Source of the DNA: Mactra quadrangularis
Taxonomy: Eukaryota > Mollusca > Bivalvia > Venerida > Mactridae
DNA length: 64,000 nucleotides
Direction: 5' to 3'
Assembly (NCBI GenBank): GCA_025267735.1
Contig: CM046296.1
Location: forward strand, 21,230,464-21,294,463
This document shows, one piece after another, positions 1-9,428 of the stretch. A program made the translations under genes and the position numbers. Every line of letters starts with the position of its first letter. Position 1 is the stretch's first letter. The notes beneath the pieces are model-generated. The model did not search any database. It worked only from the letters and a program-made list of their open reading frames with translations, and was not told the DNA's origin.

Positions 1-3000
1 GATATAGAGAGTTGGCTTTTGAAGGGAGGGTGGTTTTCATAGAATAAAAGACAGAGCATTAACAAGTTTCTACTTTGATGTAGTTTTTCTTGAAAGGGGG
101 CTATTATTAGAGGATGTCTATTAGTGAAGGTCTCACAGTATTCATTTACAAGCCTCATGATAAAAACCCTCTTGTAATACTCTTAAAGGGCTCATAAAAT
201 AGTATACTAATGTAAACAATTAACTTTGTTTATCACAATAAAGTGTACATCTTATCAATATAATGAGTTATTTAGCTTTTGTTGTCACATATATTTACCA
301 ACATTGTAAATATAATGTTTTATTGTTTCTGCTGTAGAATATTTAACATGTACAAATCAAGTTTGAAATTTATTTCAAACTTTTTTCATGTACAAAGTAC
401 TACATGTATTTTAATCGATGTGATAAATTATTATATCTGTCAATAGGATGATATGGGAGTGGTTTTGCATAAATTTATTAAATGATTTATTGTGACATTT
501 TAAACTTAGTGAATATTTGACATTGTTGAAATGGAAAGGAGGTAGGTCAAAGATTATCACTCTTAATTTTAATATTTTATCAAATGCTTGCTTGCAAAAT
601 AAAGAAATGATTAAATAGTTGCAATGCAAATTTTCAAGACATCTAAACTGTACTAAAATACATTTTAGCTCTTTATTTTTGTCTTTGGAATTGTTGTTAT
701 CAGTCATTGTGAAACTCACAGTTTATAACTGGACGGTAGGTTCTGTGAAGTTTAACATTTCACAGGACTAACAAACTTTATGCAACTGGAGACATTTTAT
801 ATATTTTGATGAATTGAAAACTGAGTGGATGAGATCAAATTTTTGCCAGACAGTCAGTCTTGTGTACCTTCAGACCTAGACAGACCTTATATTTTTTACA
901 TGATTTATCCATCGGTCTGCCATGTTTTACAGTGACTGGTTGTTATACAGCGATAGCTACTTGTTGTAAAATTATGTTTCTTTAAGTCTTACCTATGATG
1001 GTGTAGTGAGATAGTGTAAGATTTGAGAGTCTGGTTTTGATTTGTGGCAGGTTATATTCTTCCATAAAACTTGGATATTTAATATCAAATTTCATCAGTA
1101 TAGAGAAAAGTTGTCAGATCTTTGTGCAAGGGAGAGAACTACCAGGTATGAGATTGTTTGAAAGGGGACAAAGGGAGTTGGATGGGTGAAGCTGGAATCA
1201 CTTTGTATTGTCTATGTGTAATCAGTCTATTGAGCTTGCGTTGGTTGTATTCTTCTTATTGATTGATGGATTTTGATGTATAAGACAGAATCGTTTACCC
1301 TACCTTACAAATAAGGTCTTTAAAAATAAAGATTAACAAAGCATGAAGAATCCTGAAGCACCATGTGATGGGTTAAATTGTCACTGGTGTAAAAGTTTAA
1401 ATTTCTCTAAATTAATTTAACTTTCATCGAAGTACTCTGTAGTCCTTACAATCAAGATTCTTATTTTTGTTTTCATCAAATGTATCATGATGTTATTCCT
1501 CCTTAGAGTAAAATAAATATCCAATGATTCAATGTTTTAATATCTATGACTTCATTATTTATGTATATCTACCATCTGTCTTCATGAATGCATGTTAGGC
1601 CAACATATATTGGAATTTAATTTGGTTCCTGTACTTCTGATCTTTGATTCTTTGACTCCTATGAATATGATAATAAGTTGGAATCATTTTTAAAACATCA
1701 TTTACAAATAGCAGCTTAAATATGAATTAATTATGATGATTGATGAATTATGTACATTTGGCTCCAAAAAGACTGCAATATGTTAACATATTTGAAAACT
1801 TTTCTGGAAGACAATTGATCATCATGAATGTAACTTTACATTAATGGGAATGTTTCTTCCTCAAATTTGTACAAGTATTGTACATATGTCACTGTATGAG
1901 AACCATAAATGAATAAATTATTGGCCTGAATACATTATTAGCCTTATTTACTTTATCTATAAATATTGGGAGAATATAATTAATTATCTATACAATACTT
2001 TTCATAATGTGATAAAATTATGTACATTAAAGAGTAGAATATTGGAAAAAAGTGTATTGGAATAAAGTAAAAATATTTCTACAGTAAATAGAGTAGCTGT
2101 ACTTGTTGAAGTGTTATAATATACATGTAATGCTGCCACACCCTTTGCTAGAGTGATCTGGATTTTTATTGTGTGATTCTTTTTCTAACATTACATGGAA
2201 TATTTGTTCTTCAGGCTTTAAGGTATTAATACTTGCATTAGTTTCATTGTATGAATTTATAACTTACTTTTATTGTTATTATTTGTGCTAAAATAAAATA
2301 TATGAATGAAACCTAAGTCTTTAACATGATTAGAAAATTCAACAGAGGTGTGGATAGATGCCAAGGTTTAATAAGCAATATATTATAAATTTCTAAATTT
2401 TTAGTTTAACATATTTCATCTATAGGAAAAATAAAGAATTACCCATGAAATATCCATTATTGAAATTCTTTGATAATTATTAAAGTGCTGTAATATGATA
2501 ATTATGTAAATTATACATAGAAAGGGTTGATACTTTGAAAAATATCACAAAATAAAATAAAAGCTTTTTGTTGATACATAATTAGGTAATGTATTGACTG
2601 AACATTGAAAAAACAGAAAAAGGACACAAAACAAAAAAGGGACACAAAAAGAAAAGACTAGAAACAATAAGGGACACAAAACAAAAAGAGGCATAAAACT
2701 AAAAACCAAATCAAATATTTGATTCCTATCAAGTCTTTCAAAGTCCAGAATATATATTAATGGTAGACTATACATTTATAGTGGACCTAGATTTGTTGTG
2801 ACAAAATGTTTAGTTATAAATTCAATATTGACATTAAATCTAATATATCCACTTTAATGTACATATGTTGACAAGGTTTAGTACCTTTACTGTATGTTAA
2901 TAAATACTTAACAAATCTGTCACCAAACTGATACAATATGTAGATCTAACATTCTGATTTAAATCTCTAACAATGATAAGATAGACTGGATAGATTGGAA

Positions 3001-3144
3001 TGTAGAAATAATTGCTTCAATACGTAGTTTGATTATTTTAAAGTACAGCAGACTGTTTTATCAAATGTCTTACGACTGACTTTAGTCGTAAAACCTTCTA
3101 TATTGTGTTGTTAAATTATCATAAGAATTTTGATAAATTGCTGC
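1..3144. other. AT-rich DNA without a supported gene
   Basis: I find no exon with credible codon content and matching splice sites here. The open frames present (for example 411-719 on the minus strand) are short and of low complexity. AATAAA-type hexamers are frequent, as expected in such AT-rich sequence, so an upstream gene's 3' UTR or the first intron of the coiled-coil gene are both possible and cannot be told apart. Confidence 0.6.
2575..2710. repeat. A-rich imperfect short tandem repeat
   Basis: A unit resembling AAAGGGACACAAAACAAAA recurs about four times with drift. The minus-strand reading gives a Phe/Leu/Val-rich peptide that is only a by-product of this composition. Confidence 0.6.
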
Positions 3145-4016
3145 CCATTTGCAGTGTTCGAAATTAGCGGCAGCCCGACGCCCGTGGCTTGTGTTTTTTA
3201 AGTCGGGCTTGTCAATTTTCTGTCTAGTAAGCCCGATCGGGCTTATCGCAAATTAAGTTGACTCACAACAATGGCCGAAACTCGCGCACATTTTCGGCAT
3301 AACTGCGCGAAAATCCCCTCCAAATCTCTTATTAAATCATAAACAAAATCGTAAAATTCCACACGAAAATAATCGTCAAAACAAACTTTTATTGTCATCA
3401 TTAACAACTTTATAATTGGTACTTTATTTTGTAAAAAGTAATTCCTTCAATCATTGTTATTGTCATAATTTCAAGTAGCAATCTTGACTTATTACGTCAC
3501 AAATTGTCATGTACATCGGGGAGTCTATATTGTAATTGTTTGCAGCAATTAAAATAAATATTAATCCTTTGTTTGGTGACAAGAATGTACTCGCAGTTTT
3601 AAACGGAAATAGATGTTAACAATTTTAGAAGTGTGTCAGCATTTTTCACACTTAGTAGATGTTTGTTAGCGTGATAATGACATAATTGCAATGTCTCATT
3701 GTGTAACTATGGAGTCTAATTTAATTGTTAGGTAGAATTAATTCTTAAAACAAGTGTGACCTAGTTTTTTAATTGTTGACTACATGTGTTGAACAAATAA
3801 TTGCGTTTTGAAAGAAAATTATATCGGCGATCGTAGGAAATCAAATTTTCTTTGTTTCAATTTACTTATACTGTCAATTACACCCGTTTTTTATTATTTA
3901 ATTTTTAGAAAATTCAAACATTTCCATGTTTGTTCACATTTTTGACAAAATGGATGGGCCGGATGGGCTATTCGGGCGAAGAAGTCGCCCTCTCCGTTAA
4001 AACTTCGCTCTATTAG

Positions 4017-4124
4017 CACATCAAAGCGAAAACGATGTCGCCGACATTTTCGGAAAATCAATGAAACAAATTATGACCCATATTATGACAGTCCTCGAGA
4101 CCTCGATTTTTCGACGGATGGAGC
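4017..4124 (+). CDS. Candidate upstream coding exon of the coiled-coil gene (weak)
   Basis: One frame is open from 3946 to a GTATGT donor at 4125. It reads sensible protein such as INETNYDPYYDSPRDLDF and ends in phase 2, exactly the phase that exon 1 at 8132 needs (GC + T gives Ala, then DVYNSVT). A possible acceptor, CGCTCTATTAG, ends at 4016. No in-frame ATG exists after the upstream stop at 3943-3945, so this would not be the initiating exon. The main doubt is that it lies within the 3.3 kb hAT-like insertion, where a chance open frame or a transposon exon is equally possible. Confidence 0.25.
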
Positions 4125-5099
4125 GTATGTAACATCCGCATTCTTATAAAATCTACCAATCAACTACGCGGGAGTTGTGCTGTTAGTATACACGCTTCAA
4201 AAGCCGATAATTAGTGACTGATTTTTCATTGATGGCCCCTGTGTATATTGTCACCTTTAAGACCAACCAGCGTCCTCTTAAAAATCAATAGTGCTATATG
4301 TCGGCCAGATAATATTGATATCGTAATTAAACGGTTGCAATAAACAAACACGTGTCAAGAGTGATACTACAATAATATAAGTAGATAAAGCTTTTTGGAT
4401 GCTTGCCGTTAAATTGATAATTGTATTCAATTATGAACATGTGATCAGGCAGTTGAATAGATGTAATTAGCAGTTTGCCAATGATTGCAATTATTTGTTT
4501 TTTAAGCGTGGTGTCATATGTTTTCGCGACCCAAGCTATCGCCAATCAAATGAAACAATGTTAAATCTACTTTAGTAGTTAAATAACCTGATTATTTTGA
4601 TTGTTAGTTCTTCTTAATTAAGCAATTAGTAACAGGGAAATTCCTTCAATTTTTCGACTTAAAGAATAAACTCCGGTTGGTTCAATTAAATTTATGAAAA
4701 TTGTCAAAGTATTCGTCACGTAATCTACCAGCTAAAGTCGGTTTGCAGACTCTAAAAAATCAATAATAATCACATATTGCTACATAATATGTTATATTTA
4801 AGAAAAGGTATGTTATTTACAGCAGAACTAATTAGATAAAAAATATTTAAACAAAGAAGGGTCAAAAATGAGGACACTGATAACATATTATCAAAAATGG
4901 CCTTTTATGCATTTTTAATCTTTTTTTATGAACATATACTAGCAAGTAAAAATGCTAAACCAAAAAGAAGAACTTTTCATTGAAATGAAAATTAGATAAT
5001 TTACGATTACAATTTGATACAAAATCAATGTGTTCAGTGAATAACTCAGTAACCAAACATCCAGGAAGTATTTAATACTCACACTACTTGTGATTTACA

Positions 5100-5572
5100 G
5101 GTTACATACCACTAAATAAAATCCTTCTTTGTTGTATATAAAAAGTCTCATTTTCAATGACAAATTACACTATGACCAAGGTACGTAAGATACCCCAAAC
5201 CATATATAGGCTGAAATATCTATCTATTCCCCTCAAATTGATCAGTATTAGAAAAAAAGTTACGTTACTTATAAGAAAATTAATTTCGATTGAAAGTTCC
5301 TACCCTGAAAATGTCCTTGTTTTTAACTCTTCACCAGCCGTACAGAGTCATCTCCCCTTTTAACCAGTTTTCGCGACTAAACAAACCAGATCCATTGAAT
5401 TTTTGCATACTTTCATAGGAAAAGCATTGTCAAAGACATACATACTCTTCAATATTAAAAAGCACCACAAATGAGGTATCCATGCACTCTCAAAAAATAA
5501 ATAAGGACTTATGTCACACTTTCTACTTCCGGTAAATGCTCACTTCCGGTTACCATTTAGTGGTATGTAACC
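5100..5572. mobile_element. MITE with GGTTACATACCAC ends, nested in the hAT-like element
   Basis: Inverted ends GGTTACATACCACTAAAT and ATTTAGTGGTATGTAACC are perfect over 18 bp. TTACA follows directly on both sides as a likely 5-bp target duplication. The 473 bp body carries no plausible gene; the open frame 5157-5363 is AT-biased noise. Confidence 0.75.
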
Positions 5573-6793
5573 TTACAGCAGACATATAATTTACTAAATG
5601 TAATAGTAATAACATGTATTTAAAGGATAGAAGTTCTAGAAAAGTTTGCATTTGAGAAGTTTGTGAATACTGTTCAAAACATTCCATTCAGCTAATCTAA
5701 CTTTTCCCGCTTGTCTATCCTCCCAACTTCTCCCTCACATCACTGCACTTCTCCCTAAATTACTGGGAGGGAGAAGTCTTTTCTCCCTAAATTTGAAACC
5801 CAGGCTCATCCCTGTTTAAAATTTAAGGGTCTTTGATTAAATACATTCGAAATTTCTATAATCATGAGTTTGTTACGGAGGAAATCAGTAACATTCTGTC
5901 AGTTTTGAACAACATGCATGTAAAACAAGATTTAAGTAACTACAAAGGCATTGCCATGGTGCGTGTAATTTTAAAAATGGGTCTGTTAAATATGCTATCC
6001 ATATTATCCATTGAGACTTTAACTCATATATTCAAATTCTTTGATGCAAAGAAAAAAAGAAGTAAGTTTGAGCTATGGCACTCCTGGTTGGCATAGTTAC
6101 TCTTACCAAACAACAGCAAATTTAATGTAAGAAACATTAATTCTGGCACAGCCATAGGTGCAAAATGATAGATGTCCTGTTAAGACAAGACAAACTGTCA
6201 AAAATGAACAAATGCAGCAGGCATGGCTTTGTTCTAGTCACATTTATAAATAATAAAAGGCTGTATTGATACAATAACATGTGTTTTTATTGATTTTTGT
6301 CTCATTGCTTAAACTTCCTCAATTTCTCCAATTTTCGATACTTTTAGAGTATGTTAAATAATCCTGTTATTCGGGCTTGTTAATTTTAGTCCGGGCTTGA
6401 GAAAGTTGCAAGGTGACAAGCCCAAAGGGCTTGTGTCAAAAAATCCTAATTTCATACACTGCCATTTGAACTGTGAATTGTTTGTTGGACCAGAGAAATA
6501 TGTTAGGATGTTCTCACTCTTCAAGTCTAATGTTCTCTTGTTAAAATATAGTGCCATTGAAGTTGTAATTGTTAATAATTGTTAAACTTGTAACAGATCT
6601 TTGTATTATGGGCCTAAGAGGTAGAAATATAATGTTTAACTTTAAGAAACTTATTTTGTCTTAATCAAGTTTTTGTGTCTAGGTTTTGTAATTTCAGGGG
6701 TATGGCATTCCTATGCCCTACTTGTTTGACTCATACAATTATGTTTGCAAACATGTCAATATTTCTTTGCCACTTCTCATGGAAAAGTATATT

Positions 6794-7041
6794 TATACCC
6801 CCGCTTCGAAGAAGAGGGGGGTATACTGTTTTACCCTTGTCCGTGCGTGCGTCCGTGCGTCCGTCCGTTACAAAATTTCCGTCGCAGTTTTCTCAGCAAC
6901 TATATCATGCAGCAGCCTGATACTTTGCATATTGCTTCATCCCATAGTCCCATGTGGTGTAAAGCGATTTCATGCTCCTTGCTCATCTACTTCCTGTTTG
7001 TCGCATATTTTTAGATTTTGGCGGGGGTATCACTAGTGATT
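6794..7041 (+). mobile_element. MITE-like element with TATACCCCCGC ends, copy 1
   Basis: This copy starts TATACCCCCGCTTCGAAG, whose first 32 bases form a small inverted repeat closing with GGGGGGTATA, and ends GCGGGGGTATCACTAGTGA. It contains a CCGT/GCGT-rich short tandem stretch. A second, nearly identical copy lies inverted at 53356-53596. Its body translates in several frames, but those frames are shared with the other copy only because the DNA is, so they are not genes. Confidence 0.8.
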
Positions 7042-7080
7042 TTTATCTGTAAATAAACTGACATAGTAATTCTTAATAAT

Positions 7081-7284
7081 AGACCTAATCCGGAATTCAA
7101 ATTTATGGGTTTTTCCATCCGTGCACAGCCGGTACAAACAAGTTTTCTACACATTTTGCTAAATAGCATATGGATATATGGATTAAAACCTATTGTTCTT
7201 TGTTCACATGTTTTCATTGTAACGATGAAAGTTTGTTTGTACCGGAGGGGATAACCCAAATATTTGAATTCCGGATATAGTCTT
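7081..7284. mobile_element. Fold-back MITE, about 204 bp
   Basis: The two halves are inverted copies. AATCCGGAATTCAAAT near the left end matches ATTTGAATTCCGGAT near the right end, and the inner blocks CCGGTACAAACAAG and CTTTGTTTGTACCGG also pair. Arms extend about 65 bp with some mismatches. There is no coding content. Confidence 0.75.
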
Positions 7285-7404
7285 ATTTGTATGTCTCAAT
7301 ATTTCAAGAATTTTAATCTTGTCAATTATTTATTATTACTTATAGTACATGTATGTACTTTATATTATAGCTGTCAATGTTTCTTTTTGAATATTAAACT
7401 TCTG

Positions 7405-7709
7405 TAGCGTGTTCAATTACACAAAATGTTACATAACGATACATTTGGAACACCTTGGCCAATCGCTGCGAATAACCTAATCTAATACACAAATATGAGA
7501 TCGTTAAGGCAATGAGTGAAGTTTCAAAATTTACGGACTAAAAACGAAACATTACTCAATGCCTAAATGATCATATATTTGTTTACTTTAACACCGGTAG
7601 TTTCAAAATAGCATCTAAATATGTCCGAGATTATTCGCAGCGAATGACTGAGGAGTTCCGAATGTATCTTTACGGAACGTTTTGTAACGTTCGCGGTAAC
7701 TGAACGCAG
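7405..7709. mobile_element. Long-arm fold-back element, about 305 bp
   Basis: The left arm (GCGTGTTCAATTAC, then ATACATTTGGAAC, ATCGCTGCGAATAA, AAGGCAATGAGT) pairs in order with the right arm read in reverse complement (GCGTTCAGTTAC, ATACATTCGGAAC, ATTCGCTGCGAATAA, TAGGCATTGAGT). Nearly the whole element can therefore form one imperfect stem. It is richer in CpG than the surrounding sequence. Confidence 0.75.
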
Positions 7710-7883
7710 GGCAGGGCCAGTGCATTTTGATCCAGTACAAGTTGATTTTAAGGTATCTCTTGTCCACTTATTGAATCACACGCCCCTGGTAATTGTGTTG
7801 TAAATATTCCATAACAATTGAGTAATAAGTTTCTTCTACCTTTATTTTAGAGATTTCCATGCTTGATTTATGTTTTAGTAGTA

Positions 7884-8059
7884 CAGTACAACCTCTTTTG
7901 AACAACATCCACTGGGAAGGAATAAATTATCTTGCTGTTCAAAGGTTGTTGCTTTGCCGAGGATAAATTCAATCAAAATTACACCTAAGGGAAATATCAA
8001 AAACTGTTGCTGTGCAGAGGGTTTGTTCTGTATAGGGCTGCTCTGCAGAGGTTATACTG
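7884..8059. mobile_element. Tc1/pogo-like MITE just upstream of exon 1
   Basis: The ends CAGTACAACCTCT and, in reverse complement, CAGTATAACCTCT are flanked by TA on both sides (7882-7883 and 8060-8061). This terminal sequence is typical of the pogo/Tigger branch of Tc1-mariner transposons. At 176 bp it has no transposase. It ends 72 bp before the exon 1 acceptor. Confidence 0.65.
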
Positions 8060-8131
8060 TAGTAAAAAATCTGTATATTTCCTTCAAGTACATTAGTGTA
8101 TTCTGTATGACTTGTCTGTTTCTATTTTCAG

Positions 8132-9428
8132 TGATGTTTATAACAGTGTAACTAATCAACACAGTCATCCAGTACCTAAATTTACTGGTTTATTTCGTAA
8201 AACATTTGCTTGTGTTAGATATCGTCCTGCCATTGGTTCTACGTCACCTAGAAGTCTCAATATTTTAAAATCAGGTAAAATAAGATTGATTTAAAGTTGG
8301 TTATGCCATTCATTAAAATTATTTCATTTATTTACTGTTGCATACAAAATTGTAATTGGCAACCAGCTTCACTGGGTTTTTTTTTTTAAAAACCAGTATT
8401 TTCTTACTCTTTCACAAGGAGCTGGTCACATTTCCTTGTAGAAAAGAAAATCAGCATAATCATTCAATGTCTTAAGTCTGTCATCATGATTGCTTGGTCA
8501 TTAACATATCTGTCAAGGGTCTGAAGGTCTTATGTGTGATTTTGACAGCTGGGGTCTGGAAGCCTCTATGGCCATGGTGGATCAAGACAATGCCATGGCC
8601 TGGGGTCCAGGGGACCAGAGGGCCCTGCTTAATGATACATGTGCAATGGTGTCAAATAGATTAGATCTTCACTATTTTGTTTGAGTGCAGCATCAAGGAT
8701 TTTTAAATATATAATAATACAATTGTTTGTGCTAACTACTTAACATTTTATTTTATCATTTCTAGGTGATGCTGATATAAGTAGAATGAGCTCACCTCCT
8801 AAGAGACACCTTCCTGGTAAGTTGATTATTTTCTTCAAACCATCATTCTGTCCAGACTAATATCATTCCATTGGTGCTTACTTAAATAGTTCTGGAATCA
8901 GAAACTTTCTGATCTGTATCATAACAGAAACAAAATTGGTCACTTGTGAAATTAGAATCCACAGATACTATAACTTAGCATATTGACATTAAATTAATAG
9001 GTGTACCCACTGTCTCTTGCCTATCACTGTATTAAGTAGAGCAGTTGTCAGCTACTGGCATGGGTATGTGCTTCGTACTTGGTTAAAAGCTTGGGTCCAG
9101 AGATTTAGGCCTATCCAGGGACGTTGAATAGGACAATTGTTAAAATGCAGTTTTAATTTGTAAAGCATACTTGACATCACATTACATGAGGGAACTAAGT
9201 TTACTTAACTACCTGAAACAGTAATAAGATGATAAATGCCTTGATCTTGGAGCAAACCAAGTATTAGGGTAATCATACCTTGCAGAGTGATTTAGATGGT
9301 CAAACCTTATGTTTATATTATAATTTACAGATGTAAGATATTCCAGTAGATCACCAGTACAGAATTCTAGCAGAAAAGATAAATTACATCATGGATCAGC
9401 TGGAGACGTCACCTCCTCCTTCTCTAGG
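8132..9428 (+). CDS. Coiled-coil gene, exons 1-3 (N-terminal basic region)
   Basis: Exons: 8132-8274, 8766-8816, 9331-9428. They encode DVYNSVTNQHSHPVPKFTGL..., SGDADISRMSSPPKRHLPG and DVRYSSRSPVQNSSRKDK. This is a polar, Ser/Arg/Pro-rich and probably disordered segment before the coiled coil, with several SP sites. Exon 1 enters needing two bases from an unseen exon (its first base T completes a codon). Exons 1 and 2 exit in phase 1 and exon 3 in phase 0. Exon 3 is therefore the switch point: the giant exon at 10222 also enters after phase 1, so it can replace exon 3 but not follow it. Confidence 0.75.

Larger units (their letters stand above)
3152..6461. mobile_element. hAT-like DNA transposon, about 3.3 kb, decayed and nested
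   Basis: The left end begins CAGTGTTCGAAATTAG and the right end, read in reverse complement, begins CAGTGTATGAAATTAG. The direct repeat CCATTTG sits immediately outside both ends (3145-3151 and 6462-6468). The CAGTG start fits hAT terminal repeats, although hAT usually makes 8-bp duplications and only 7 bp match here. Subterminal GGGCTTG/CAAGCCC motifs recur at both ends. A second element (5100-5572) is nested inside. The reading frame at 5833-6096 (87 codons, containing IETLTHIFKFFDAKKK) might be a remnant of a hAT transposase, but this is a weak impression. No intact transposase exists. Confidence 0.65.

Noticed and set aside
2545..2775. 76-codon minus-strand frame that looks hydrophobic
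   Set aside because: Produced by the A-rich tandem repeat read on the opposite strand (F/L/V codons).
6675..7036. Three overlapping plus-strand frames of 81-107 codons
   Set aside because: They lie within the dispersed TATACCCCCGC element. The same peptides recur at 53362-53616 only because the DNA is a second copy, and three frames are open at once.
8112..8131. Start of the coiled-coil protein directly before exon 1
   Set aside because: No in-frame ATG exists there, and a strong TTCTATTTTCAG acceptor precedes 8132, so this is an internal exon.
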